DNA of 64,000 nucleotides. It comes from Planococcus sp. CPCC 101016. GTDB lineage: Bacteria > Bacillota > Bacilli > Bacillales_A > Planococcaceae. The translations under genes and the position numbers were made by a program. Location: contig NZ_VOHB01000002.1 in assembly GCF_007859295.1 (NCBI RefSeq), positions 496,001 through 560,000 of the forward strand, written 5' to 3'. Shown piece by piece: positions 49,124-57,457 of the stretch. Numbering within the stretch: the first letter of the stretch is position 1; each line of letters opens with the position of its first letter. The notes under the pieces were generated by a model. That model saw only the letters and a program-made list of their open reading frames with translations. It ran no database searches and was not told the DNA's origin.

Positions 49124-49924
49124 TTGAAAGAGTTAACCCAAAAAAACCAAGTGACCTTACTTGAAGCCATGCTTGATGGCAGTAAAGTTGGCACGATTGT
49201 GACCGATCCGTCACAAGATGACAACCCGATTATATATACCAACAAAACTTTTATCGAAATGACAGGATATACACAGGAAGAAGTGGTTGGACGCAATTGC
49301 CGTTTCCTGCAAGGTGCTGGAACGGGAAAAGAAGATGTGCAAAAAATGAAGAAAGCCATAGAAAATGAAGAAAAGATCATGCTAACTTTGCAAAATTACC
49401 GAAAAGATGGTTCTCCGTTTTGGAATCGGCTGGCCATCGAACCAGTTCGCTTAGGGGAAAAACTGTATTTTATCGGTACGCAAACAGATATTACTTTGGA
49501 ACGTTCTCAGCAACAGGCCATTATGGCGAATGAAGATGAAATTGAAAAATTGATGCTGCCTATTTTATCTGTTCAGGAAAATGTGGCAACAGTGGCATTA
49601 GTAGGCACCATGAATCTGCAGCGTTTTGAAACCCTTAAGGTGAAAATCTGTGAATATGTCCAGAAGCATCGCATCGAACATGCTATTATCGACATTACCG
49701 GACTGTCCTGGAATGAAAAATCACCTCTCTATTGGTTTACACAAATCTATGAAGCCCTCCGAATTATGGGCAGCAAGCTCTATGTGACTGGCATTTCTCC
49801 GGCAGCCGCCCAACAATTTGCCAATGACATAGACCGTGACAACCGCTTGATCACTTTTTCGACGATTGAAAGAGCCTTGAGTTTCATTACACATAAAACA
49901 ACAGATGAAAACCATATCAGTTGA
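49124..49924 (+). CDS. ytvA: LOV-STAS blue-light photoreceptor (YtvA-like)
   Basis: This protein of 266 residues has a flavin-binding LOV domain (about 10-125) and a C-terminal STAS domain (about 155-255), as in B. subtilis YtvA, which feeds blue-light signals into the sigma-B stressosome. The photo-active motif GRNCRFLQG is intact with Cys at about residue 59; YTNKTFIEMTGY, NYRKDGSPFWN and FIGTQTDIT also match. The STAS part has AIIDITGLSWNE. TTG 49124 has an AGGTGG site 5-6 bases upstream and gives a YtvA-like N terminus; ATG 49082 is possible but has no ribosome site. Confidence 0.87.
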   Translation: MKELTQKNQVTLLEAMLDGSKVGTIVTDPSQDDNPIIYTNKTFIEMTGYTQEEVVGRNCRFLQGAGTGKEDVQKMKKAIENEEKIMLTLQNYRKDGSPFWNRLAIEPVRLGEKLYFIGTQTDITLERSQQQAIMANEDEIEKLMLPILSVQENVATVALVGTMNLQRFETLKVKICEYVQKHRIEHAIIDITGLSWNEKSPLYWFTQIYEALRIMGSKLYVTGISPAAAQQFANDIDRDNRLITFSTIERALSFITHKTTDENHIS

Positions 49925-49991
49925 CTCCAGATTGGAATAAGAGTTAAGTTTTAACTGTTCTCAAATACTAATCAGGAAAGAGGTTGGAAAA

Positions 49992-50411
49992 ATGTCAGCA
50001 TTATTCACAACATCTGTAACAGCCACTGGTGGCCGTGAAGGAAAAGTCCTCTCTGAAGATAATGTACTGGATCTTCAATTGGTTTCACCTAAAGAATTAG
50101 GCGGCCCCGGAGGAGAAGGCACAAACCCTGAACAATTATTTGCAGCAGGCTATTCCGCATGTTTTGCAGGAGCTCTAAATTTAATCATTAAAAGAGAAAA
50201 AGCGGAAGTTTCTGGTTCTTCCATCAGAGCGGATGTACATTTTCTGAAAGATGAAACTGATGATGGCTACAAAATCGGTGTTACGCTAAACGCGCATCTG
50301 GAAGGCGTGGATGAAGAAACTGCCAAAGACCTTGTAGAAAAAGCGCATGCATTCTGCCCTTATTCCAAAGCAACAAGAGGAAATATCGATGTAGAAATAA
50401 AAATAGTATAG
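49992..50411 (+). CDS. ohr: Organic hydroperoxide resistance protein Ohr
   Basis: This 139-residue Ohr peroxidase reduces organic and lipid hydroperoxides. The peroxidatic Cys is in GYSACFAGALN (about residue 56), the resolving Cys in HAFCPYSKATRGN (about 120). The motif VTATGGREGKV is specific to Ohr. Start has an AAGAGG site. It is monocistronic, ends in a terminator, and no OhrR-type repressor gene is adjacent. Confidence 0.92.
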   Translation: MSALFTTSVTATGGREGKVLSEDNVLDLQLVSPKELGGPGGEGTNPEQLFAAGYSACFAGALNLIIKREKAEVSGSSIRADVHFLKDETDDGYKIGVTLNAHLEGVDEETAKDLVEKAHAFCPYSKATRGNIDVEIKIV

Positions 50412-50420
50412 AACTTTTTA

Positions 50421-50457
50421 AAAAAGCCGGAAAGCTTATTTTTCCGGCTTTTTTTAT
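50421..50457 (+). terminator. Terminator of ohr
   Basis: A 14-bp stem AAAAAAGCCGGAAA/TTTCCGGCTTTTTT with a 7-base loop and T-run. Confidence 0.85.
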
Positions 50458-50508
50458 TTCAAAACAGTAATGGTGAAAGCATACGACTACTGAAAGATAC
50501 AGAATATG

Positions 50509-50533
50509 GTTTTAAAAAGACAGAGCGGGGTAG
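50509..50533 (+). promoter_or_regulatory. Sigma-B-like promoter upstream of the 95-aa gene and Mn catalase
   Basis: GTTTTA (50509-50514), 13-bp spacer, GGGTAG (50528-50533): all consensus positions but the last. Translation starts 46 bp downstream of the -10. Confidence 0.65.
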
Positions 50534-50578
50534 AAATATAATGCAGAGTCATACTGAAATTAAAGGAGGATGGAGGGA

Positions 50579-50866
50579 ATGGATAAAGAAAAAAAGCAGC
50601 AGACTTCAGAAAAAAGTCAAGATGCAGGCAAGGATTCGGTAGAAAGTGGAACATCATTCAATGCAGGAGGAAATAACTCCGATTATGATGGCGGACATCC
50701 AGAAGATGCCTTGGCTCAAGAACATAGAAATAAAGAAAAACAGCAGGAACATCCAACTAATGAATCTTATAATGCAGGCGGTAATGACTCTGATTATGAC
50801 GGTGGGCATCCAGAAGATGTGAAGCCGGAAAGCGAAGGTCATGTTGGCTCTAAAGACAAAAACTGA
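50579..50866 (+). CDS. Hydrophilic repeat protein (stress-type), unknown family
   Basis: This 95-residue, highly hydrophilic, glycine- and acid-rich protein has no hydrophobic segment. Two near-identical repeats, FNAGGNNSDYDGGHPEDA (about 26-43) and YNAGGNDSDYDGGHPEDV (about 62-79), are separated by a Lys/Gln/Glu-rich linker. ATG 50579 lies 8 bases after AAAGGAGGA. It follows a sigma-B-like promoter and precedes manganese catalase by 22 bp. The composition resembles hydrophilins or GsiB-like stress proteins, but the repeat is not one I recognise. The DxDGGH repeats could bind metal, perhaps Mn for the catalase; this is speculation. Confidence 0.72.
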   Translation: MDKEKKQQTSEKSQDAGKDSVESGTSFNAGGNNSDYDGGHPEDALAQEHRNKEKQQEHPTNESYNAGGNDSDYDGGHPEDVKPESEGHVGSKDKN

Positions 50867-50888
50867 AATTAACCAGGAGGTTATATGT

Positions 50889-51707
50889 ATGTTTTTTCAC
50901 ACAGGAGAACTTCAATATCACGCAAAACCGGATGCTCCAGATCCGGTATTCGCTAAACAGGTGCAGGAATTAATTGGTGGACAATTTGGTGAGATGTCAG
51001 TTGCCATGCAATACTTATTCCAAGGGTGGAGCACAAGAGGAAATGAAAAATACAGAGATTTGCTGATGGATACAGGAACGCAAGAGTTGGGGCATATTGA
51101 AATGCTGGCAACTTTAGTGGCCAGACTCCTTGAAGGGGCACCTGTCTATGAACAGGAAAAAGCCGCAAGTGATCCGATTGTTGGAGCAATCATGGGCGGC
51201 ATGAACCCGCAGCATGCCATCGTCCATGGATTGGGTGCTTCTCCAAAAGACAGCAATGGTGTACCTTGGAACGCGGGATATATCGTAGCAAGCGGAAACT
51301 TATTAGCAGATTTTCGTGCCAACGTTAATGCGGAATCACAGGGACGTCTTCAGGTTGCCCGTCTATACAGCATGACGGATGACAAAGGCGTGAAGGATCT
51401 GTTCTCATTCCTGATAGCCCGTGATACGATGCACCAAAATCAATGGCTTGCTGCCATCAAAGAACTGGAAGCGAAGGAAGGCCCGATTGTGCCTGGAACA
51501 CTTCCGCCTGAATGGGAAGCGACAGAATACGCCCATACGCTTTATACAAATTCAGAGAGCAGCAAAGAGCTAAAATGGATGCATGAACCTGCACCGGATG
51601 GCCATGAATTCAAGTTCGCCAAGCCTGAGCCGTTCAGTGTTAAACCAGAACTGAAACCTGCACCGCCAGAAGCTCATAATACATTGCCGGAAGAAAAATT
51701 AAAATAA
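50889..51707 (+). CDS. Manganese catalase
   Basis: This 272-residue non-haem catalase converts H2O2 to water and O2 with a di-manganese centre. Ligands appear in the four-helix bundle: Glu in GGQFGEMSVAMQYLFQ (about 35), Glu and His in QELGHIEML (about 66-70), Glu in AESQGRLQVARL (about 148) and His in DTMHQNQW (about 180). The Pro/Lys-rich C terminus matches long Bacillales members (YdbD/YjqC type). ATG 50889 has CAGGAGG 8 bases upstream. It is the second gene of the sigma-B-like transcription unit. Confidence 0.93.
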   Translation: MFFHTGELQYHAKPDAPDPVFAKQVQELIGGQFGEMSVAMQYLFQGWSTRGNEKYRDLLMDTGTQELGHIEMLATLVARLLEGAPVYEQEKAASDPIVGAIMGGMNPQHAIVHGLGASPKDSNGVPWNAGYIVASGNLLADFRANVNAESQGRLQVARLYSMTDDKGVKDLFSFLIARDTMHQNQWLAAIKELEAKEGPIVPGTLPPEWEATEYAHTLYTNSESSKELKWMHEPAPDGHEFKFAKPEPFSVKPELKPAPPEAHNTLPEEKLK

Positions 51708-51714
51708 AAAATTT

Positions 51715-51767
51715 AGAGGCTGTCCCGAGGTCATGAGCTGTGACTTTCAGGGGCGGCCTCTGTTTTT
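51715..51767 (+). terminator. Terminator of manganese catalase operon
   Basis: AGAGGCTGTCCC pairs with GGGGCGGCCTCT through two G-U pairs around a 23-base loop, followed by GTTTTTC. Confidence 0.65.
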
Positions 51768-51805
51768 CTGTTAAAAATTCTTCTCGACTGAAAGAAGGGG
51801 AAAGG

Positions 51806-52501
51806 GTGGCAAAAAGAACTTGGATCATGAAGCAGGAATGGAAGAATGTTGTTTTTTTACATTGGCCAGTTAAAGAGGAATGGCTGCGGCGACTGGTCCC
51901 GAATGAACTTGAAATTGATCTGTACGACAATCAGGCATGGGTGGGTGTCGTGTTTTTTCAGGCAGAGGCTACACGTCTCCGGCTGTTGCCGCATGTTCCC
52001 GGAACAAGCTCCTTTCTGGAGTTAAACGTCAGGACATATGTTAAACATGGTAAAAAACAAGGGGTATATTTCTTTAGTCTGGATGCAGATAGCCGTCTTG
52101 CTGTATCGGCTGCCTCTATGGGTGGATTTCTACCGTATCGCCATGCTGACATGAGCAATACCATAAAGTCAGGTCAATGCGAATTCTTTAGTCGGCGAAT
52201 TGAATTTGGCCAATATCCTGAATCTTTTAAAATGACCTATAAGCCAATTTCTAAGCTAATCACATCCAATAGATTGGAACAATGGCTGACAGAGCGTTAT
52301 TGTTTGTGGACGAAGCCTGGAGAGCAGCTTTACCGAGTGGATATAGCACATTCACCTTGGTTATTGCAGTATTTAGAAGGAGAAATCTTCCGAAATACGA
52401 TGGCTTCGTATCTTCCCATCTCTCTTCATCGGCAACTTCCGATAGCACATTATTCTATGGGACAGAAAGTTCGCTTTTTTGCGCCAGTGAAAGAGGCATA
52501 G
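51806..52501 (+). CDS. YqjF-like DUF2071 protein
   Basis: This 231-residue protein belongs to the DUF2071 (YqjF) family. Characteristic stretches are FLHWPVKEEWLRRLVPNELE, WVGVVFFQAEATRLRLLP, and ELNVRTYVKHGKKQGVYFFSLDAD (in part). The fold resembles acetoacetate decarboxylase, but no catalytic Lys motif is evident and no function is assigned. GTG 51806, 5 bases after AAGGGG, gives the expected N terminus. It has its own terminator. Confidence 0.85.
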   Translation: MAKRTWIMKQEWKNVVFLHWPVKEEWLRRLVPNELEIDLYDNQAWVGVVFFQAEATRLRLLPHVPGTSSFLELNVRTYVKHGKKQGVYFFSLDADSRLAVSAASMGGFLPYRHADMSNTIKSGQCEFFSRRIEFGQYPESFKMTYKPISKLITSNRLEQWLTERYCLWTKPGEQLYRVDIAHSPWLLQYLEGEIFRNTMASYLPISLHRQLPIAHYSMGQKVRFFAPVKEA

Positions 52502-52505
52502 AAAA

Positions 52506-52535
52506 AATACCGATGCAGTCGCATCGGTATTTTTA
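52506..52535. terminator. Bidirectional terminator between DUF2071 and DUF2512 genes
   Basis: An 11-bp perfect stem AATACCGATGC/GCATCGGTATT with a 4-base loop, A-run left and T-run right. Confidence 0.85.
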
Positions 52536-52538
52536 GGA

Positions 52539-52931
52539 TTATTTCCGATTCGGTTCCTGTTTGAGGGTATGGGATGTCTCTTTGTGGCCCCAAACACGTT
52601 TTGTCAAATAAATATGGAAAAACCATTCACCGGCAGCAACTAGAACAGCCGTGTAAAGTGCTGGCATAACCAGTGAAAAGTCAGGGTTTTCAACCAACCA
52701 TAACCCACCCAGCCAGATAATGAGAAATACCAAAATGAAATCTCCGCCAGTTGCCACTTTATTGGATGTTTTCGGATAAATGATCAAGTCACCAATAAAG
52801 CCTATAGCAGTAATGAGCAAACTAAGGATGAATATTTCAAAAATCCTTACTCCATAAGCAATTCCAAGCACCACAAACAAGACAGAAAAGACCATGCCAA
52901 ACTTAATGAGAATTGCCTCTATATACTTCAA
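52539..52931 (-). CDS. YndM-like DUF2512 membrane protein
   Basis: This 130-residue membrane protein of the DUF2512 (YndM) family has four helices and a charged tail (KRVWGHKETSHTLKQEPNRK). The start is TTG 52931, placed 5 bases after AAGGAGGTGA, a near-perfect anti-16S match; the longer frame would run through that site. A possible sigma-B promoter on the minus strand (GTTGAA complement of 52989-52994, GGGTAT complement of 52972-52977) has a short 11-bp spacer, so it is only tentative. Confidence 0.78.
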   Translation of the reverse strand: MKYIEAILIKFGMVFSVLFVVLGIAYGVRIFEIFILSLLITAIGFIGDLIIYPKTSNKVATGGDFILVFLIIWLGGLWLVENPDFSLVMPALYTAVLVAAGEWFFHIYLTKRVWGHKETSHTLKQEPNRK

Positions 52932-53022
52932 ATTAGTCACCTCCTTCAAAAGAAGAGTTGTTACTTCCCCTATACCCGATTGCCTCTCTTCAACTCCTGG
53001 AATCTCCTAGAAAACAATAAAA

Positions 53023-53052
53023 AAACAGACCCGAGCATTCCGGGTCTGTTAA
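53023..53052 (-). terminator. Terminator of the SDR gene
   Basis: A 10-bp stem AACAGACCCG/CGGGTCTGTT with a T-run on the minus strand (A-run at 53018-53025 on the plus strand). Confidence 0.82.
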
Positions 53053-53055
53053 GGG

Positions 53056-53931
53056 TTAGGAGCTGATAAAATCTCCACCATTTACATGGATGGCTTGGCC
53101 TGTTACATAGGTTGAATCTTTCGAAGCCAAATACACGTAGGCAGGCGCCAGCTCAGATGGCTGTCCGCGGCGTTCCATTGGTGTATCTCCGCCATGCTCG
53201 CCGACTTTTTCTGCTCCAAAAGTTGCTGGAATCAGGGGTGTCCAAATTGGACCGGGTGCTACGGAATTTACCCGAATTCCCTGTTCAGCAATATTAGCTG
53301 ACAATGAACGGGTGAAGCTCGTAATGGCACCTTTTGTTGAAGAATAATCGATTAGCTCAGGAGAGCCGCGGTAAGCAGTGACAGATGAAGTATTGATGAT
53401 GCTGTCACCTTTCTCAAGATGAGGCAGGGCAGCTTGCGTCAAATAGAACATACTAAAGATATTGGTTGAAAAAGTTTCCATTAGCTGATCGGGACTGATT
53501 GCTAAAAAGTCGTCCTGTGGAAATTGTTTCCCGGCATTATTGACCAAAACATTCAATTGTCCGAATTCAGAAATGACATCCACTACCAGCTGATTGCAAT
53601 TTTCCACATCACTGATGTCGGTGGCGAATTTAGCCCCTTTGGCTCCATAGGATTCAATCGCTTTTATCGTTTCATCAGCATCTTCGTGTTCATCTAGATA
53701 GGCAATGGCGACGCTTGCGCCTTCTTTCGCATAAGCGACTGCAACTGCACGGCCTATTCCGCTGTCGCCTCCAGTAATGAGCGCAACTTTACCTTCCAAT
53801 TTTCCGGACCCTTTATAGTCCTTATCATCATAAATCGGTTCCGGGGTCATTTGCTCTTCAGAACCGGGCTGTTTTGATTGTTCTTGTGGATCTACCTGTT
53901 CATCGATTTCTTCGAATTTGTCTTTAGCCAT
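53056..53931 (-). CDS. Short-chain dehydrogenase, general stress protein 39-like
   Basis: This 291-residue SDR has a hydrophilic N-terminal extension (about residues 1-45, with MTPEPIYDDKDYKGSGKL). Then come the Rossmann motif LITGGDSGIGRAVA, NNAGKQ, catalytic Ser in NTSSVTAY and the YSSTK Tyr-Lys pair, ending VTGQAIHVNGGDFISS. This matches B. subtilis YdaD (GSP39) and YhxC. Substrate unknown. A consensus sigma-B promoter lies 38 bp upstream, which supports the general stress assignment. Confidence 0.9.
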   Translation of the reverse strand: MAKDKFEEIDEQVDPQEQSKQPGSEEQMTPEPIYDDKDYKGSGKLEGKVALITGGDSGIGRAVAVAYAKEGASVAIAYLDEHEDADETIKAIESYGAKGAKFATDISDVENCNQLVVDVISEFGQLNVLVNNAGKQFPQDDFLAISPDQLMETFSTNIFSMFYLTQAALPHLEKGDSIINTSSVTAYRGSPELIDYSSTKGAITSFTRSLSANIAEQGIRVNSVAPGPIWTPLIPATFGAEKVGEHGGDTPMERRGQPSELAPAYVYLASKDSTYVTGQAIHVNGGDFISS

Positions 53932-53968
53932 AGTGAATCCTCCTTAGATTAAGTTGCATATTCTCAAT

Positions 53969-53993
53969 ATTCCCGCTGTCGATTCACTTAAAC
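53969..53993 (-). promoter_or_regulatory. Sigma-B promoter of the GSP39-like SDR gene
   Basis: On the minus strand, GTTTAA (complement of 53988-53993), 13-bp spacer, GGGAAT (complement of 53969-53974) fit the sigma-B consensus exactly. The SDR ATG at 53931 lies 37 bp downstream. Confidence 0.78.
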
Positions 53994-54052
53994 ACACCAG
54001 CAAATAATAGCTGACTTAAAACAGCTAAAGAAACTTGAACTATTGACGGCCC

Positions 54053-54085
54053 AAAAAAAGAAACGCCAGGCTGAGCCGGCGTTTC
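54053..54085 (-). terminator. Terminator of sodC
   Basis: GAAACGCC/GGCGTTTC stem with additional inner pairing; A-run at 54053-54059 becomes the T-run on the minus strand. Confidence 0.75.
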
Positions 54086-54109
54086 CTTTTAATCGAGGGC
54101 ATAAAGCAA

Positions 54110-54757
54110 TTAAGATTCTCCAGTAACAACTCCACAAGCAATCCGATCTCCCGAGTCGCCGGATGGATCCGTCATTTGGTCATCTTCTCCTGCATGAATG
54201 ACAAGAGCCGTACCGCCTTCTTTAAGAAGTGAGTTTTCTTCACCAATTGCCATTGTTACATTTTCAGCTGTAAATTCCTGTGTGGCTGTGCCATCATCGC
54301 TTACTTCAATATTCGGCAAATCTCCAGCATGCGGTCCGTCCGGATTGTCCATCCCGTGCATAGCACCTGTCGGATTAAAGTGACCGCCGGCTGATTCGAA
54401 ATCAGGGGTTTCGCACATCCCTGTTTCATGGAAATGAATGCCGTGCATGCCTTCCTCCAAGCCTTCAACTTCAAGTGTCACCATAACGCCAGCATCTTCT
54501 TCGGATAATTCTGCAGTACCGATAGCATTTCCGTCACTGTCCATCATCTCAACAGTCAGCATGAGAATTTCTTCACTGCTTTCCTCTTCATCGTCTGTCT
54601 CATCTCCAAGCTGTGGTAAATCGTCGCCATCATCTTCAGGCTCCGGTTCCGTTGCACCATCGGATTCTGTCGGCGGATCCTCTGCGCTCTCATTGCCGCA
54701 GGCCGTAAGAAATAGTAAGAAAGCTATTGCCAAAATAAGCATAAGCCAACGCTTCAT
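54110..54757 (-). CDS. sodC: Cu-Zn superoxide dismutase lipoprotein
   Basis: This 215-residue lipoprotein would dismute superoxide at the cell surface. The signal peptide ends in LFLTAC (Cys 20). A very acidic linker of about 40 residues (for example DDEEESSEE) spaces the enzyme from the membrane. Cu/Zn ligands are in place: GIHFHETG, GGHFNPTG, the zinc loop MHGMDNPDGPHAGDLP, and the C-terminal VIHAGEDD; GDSGDRIACGV holds the active-site Arg and disulfide Cys. Bacillus YojM can lack a Cu-ligand His, but here the set appears complete. Confidence 0.92.
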   Translation of the reverse strand: MKRWLMLILAIAFLLFLTACGNESAEDPPTESDGATEPEPEDDGDDLPQLGDETDDEEESSEEILMLTVEMMDSDGNAIGTAELSEEDAGVMVTLEVEGLEEGMHGIHFHETGMCETPDFESAGGHFNPTGAMHGMDNPDGPHAGDLPNIEVSDDGTATQEFTAENVTMAIGEENSLLKEGGTALVIHAGEDDQMTDPSGDSGDRIACGVVTGES

Positions 54758-54858
54758 CTAAATTCCTCCCTCGAAATCATGTTATTCTACATTACACATA
54801 TTTAAAGATGAATAAACGCAATTTTCTGAAATGGATTCTTTTGTAGGATAAAAAAGCT

Positions 54859-57438
54859 TTATCTTTTTCTTTTGCGGAAAACGAATAGTAATCCCAAAAT
54901 CATGGATCCAATACTTATGAGAAGAGCTAACTTGAAAAATGGCGGTTGGTAGCTTAGGGAAATTTTGTTGTCGCCAGGCTCTAAAGAAATTGCAGAAAAG
55001 CCGTAATCAGCTTTCAGCACCTCGACCTGCTGCCCATTTACTTTTGCCCTCCAGCCGCGCTCGTAAGGAATAGCCAACTTTAAATAATCGTCGTTTTCTA
55101 CATTGGAATAATCAAGGCTGACATGGCTGCCATCGATTACCAAGTTGCTGGATAAATCAGGTTGGCTGGCTTGTTCCCTCAAAATTTCGTAGGATTCTGA
55201 AGAAAGCTGGATTCCAGTTAATTCGTATGAGCCTTGTGGCAGGCGTATTTCAACTTGTTCTTCAGCCGGAATCCTTATCGTCAGATCGTCTACAAATGTT
55301 TTGTAGACAGACTGATTGGATTTTCTGGTAGTGTAATAATCATTGACTTGAAGAGGGAATCCTTGGTTGGCTGCTTTATTTTCCAAGTGAAAAGAAACAA
55401 ACAAATCGCCATCTGCTTCGGTCGGGTTTTTTACTCGTACGTCTAAGCCGCCCGTTTCTTCAGTCACTTCCAGGTTGCCATCATTATAAGTTGCCCCGAC
55501 CGCTGTTGCATCAAAATCGATTGAATTATTTCCGGAATCGGGCAGGGGAGCAGCATCTTGGGCTTCGTCGAGTACAATGCCCGTCAGCATAGCTTGTTCA
55601 CGCATCAACATTGGCATTTCAGCTAACAGTTGTTCCTGATAGACCGTAGAAGTGGAGCGCGCAAATGGCAAAACATATTCATTTTCATGGACTGCATAGT
55701 TATCAGTTGAATAGATTTTGGTAAAGCCATAGGGAATGTTTTTATCTCCAAGCGGGCGGATAATGTATTTGCCCTGCAATAAGCTGTATAAGTTTGCTCG
55801 ATTGCCAAGCGTCGCATAGCGGCTGACACTTTCGCGTCCCATGTCGATCTCAAGGTCGTACAGGTAAAAGTACAATAAGTTTTTGTTTAAAATACTGGAA
55901 TACGCACTTAAACCTTGGAAGTCCTGAACGATTGGCGTATTGTTGCGTACACCTTCCATCCATTCAATACGGTAAATCTCCGCGGTTTCTTTTGAATGAA
56001 TGTAATCCAGCATTTCATTGATTTCCGGGTCATCGTATTCGGGACCGGTTATCAGCTCTTTACTAACTTCAGAAATATTGCCGTCTTCAAGAATTTTCTC
56101 CACTTGATAGAGGTTGGCAAACAGCAATGTCCAGCCAAACAGAAAGGCCATTAGCAACCATTTGAAAAGCGGCTTTCTAAATTGAGTGTAAAAGAATAGC
56201 AGCAAAAGCGTAATAAGCAGATTGCCGAAAGTGAAGATGGAGACCAGTGAACTGATTGTGAAATACTCATCTCCATATGCGTAAAGTGCGAAACAGAAGA
56301 ATGCAAAGACACCTGCAATTGCGAAACGCCGCAATGTAAATTTATGCAGTTGGTCGAATGCCGCAGCCACAGCACCACCCATAACCAATGAGAGAAAATA
56401 TTCCCAGCGATATTGGGGAGCAGAGAAACCGTTAAAGACACTGCCAATTAATGGACTATGGTGCATGGCGATGCCTACAATTCCAAGCAAGGCAAAAAGC
56501 CTGAACGTTTTGTTACGGTATAGGAAGGCACAAAATAACAGCAACACAAAAAATGCCGGCAAAACAATGAATCGGCTATTGAATAAAATATTGTCCGTTA
56601 CATCAATCCATGGAATCTCCTGCTGAAAAGGCGGCCTGTGGTTATTCAGGTACGCATATACCGCAGGAATAAAGGAAACAGCACTAATACCGGCTCCAAT
56701 TAGTCCCGCGACTGCAAAATTCATTAAAACTTTCTTCTTATCCTGCTGAACTTGTTCGAGCGGGATAAACAGCCGGAAAAGAATATAGAGGGCAGTCAGT
56801 ATAAAGTTGATGTAGGCAAAATAAAAATTGTCGATCATTGAAACAGCCACTGCAGCTAAAAACCAGCCGGGCTTTTGTTCACGAAAAATCTTTTCAACAC
56901 CGAACAGTAAAATCGGAAGCCATAAAAAAGCATCTGCGAAAAATTCCCAGTACGTAACATGACGGAAATACATACCGGTAATGCCGTAAAGGGAAGCACC
57001 CAGTAGAGCAGCGGGTTTTGAAATCTTCATATACATGAACAGGCGTGTTGTGATGAATAGTACGGCTGCTAAGCGGATGATGCTAATAAAGACAGCCGCA
57101 TTTGCCCAGAATAGCACATCCGTTTCCTGAATGATGTTAATCATCTTCAAGATGAAAACAATCGTCACTGTCATTAAGAACACGATGGATGTAGAGAAAT
57201 AATAAGACAGTTCACTGAACGTGCCAGCTCCTAAGCCGAAATCAAACGAGTAGAAAAGTTCTCCACGGGTATATTGTTCATAGAGAAGATGCTTAAATGG
57301 CATCATTTGAGAAAGTCCATCGTTGATGCCTGTCATGAATTGGCCGCGTGACCATTGGTAGAGAAAAACAGCATGGCCAATCGCTGATAACAGTATACTG
57401 AAGAAGAACAGAAGAAGAGCAGGGCGTAGCTTTTGCAT
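54859..57438 (-). CDS. yfhO: YfhO-family membrane protein (LTA glycosylation transferase)
   Basis: This 859-residue protein has about 12-14 hydrophobic helices in the N-terminal half and a large extracellular C-terminal region ending in a final helix and RKRKR. It corresponds in size to B. subtilis YfhO (861), which transfers GlcNAc from the lipid carrier onto LTA outside the cell. Sequence features include SRGQFMTGINDGLSQMMPF (part) and FDFGLGAGTFSELSYYFSTS (20 residues), the acidic region conserved in GT-C enzymes. ATG 57438 is 19 bp after gtcA, whose product and CsbB complete the pathway. Confidence 0.88.
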   Translation of the reverse strand: MQKLRPALLLFFFSILLSAIGHAVFLYQWSRGQFMTGINDGLSQMMPFKHLLYEQYTRGELFYSFDFGLGAGTFSELSYYFSTSIVFLMTVTIVFILKMINIIQETDVLFWANAAVFISIIRLAAVLFITTRLFMYMKISKPAALLGASLYGITGMYFRHVTYWEFFADAFLWLPILLFGVEKIFREQKPGWFLAAVAVSMIDNFYFAYINFILTALYILFRLFIPLEQVQQDKKKVLMNFAVAGLIGAGISAVSFIPAVYAYLNNHRPPFQQEIPWIDVTDNILFNSRFIVLPAFFVLLLFCAFLYRNKTFRLFALLGIVGIAMHHSPLIGSVFNGFSAPQYRWEYFLSLVMGGAVAAAFDQLHKFTLRRFAIAGVFAFFCFALYAYGDEYFTISSLVSIFTFGNLLITLLLLFFYTQFRKPLFKWLLMAFLFGWTLLFANLYQVEKILEDGNISEVSKELITGPEYDDPEINEMLDYIHSKETAEIYRIEWMEGVRNNTPIVQDFQGLSAYSSILNKNLLYFYLYDLEIDMGRESVSRYATLGNRANLYSLLQGKYIIRPLGDKNIPYGFTKIYSTDNYAVHENEYVLPFARSTSTVYQEQLLAEMPMLMREQAMLTGIVLDEAQDAAPLPDSGNNSIDFDATAVGATYNDGNLEVTEETGGLDVRVKNPTEADGDLFVSFHLENKAANQGFPLQVNDYYTTRKSNQSVYKTFVDDLTIRIPAEEQVEIRLPQGSYELTGIQLSSESYEILREQASQPDLSSNLVIDGSHVSLDYSNVENDDYLKLAIPYERGWRAKVNGQQVEVLKADYGFSAISLEPGDNKISLSYQPPFFKLALLISIGSMILGLLFVFRKRKR

Positions 57439-57457
57439 AGAGTCACCGTCTTTTTGC

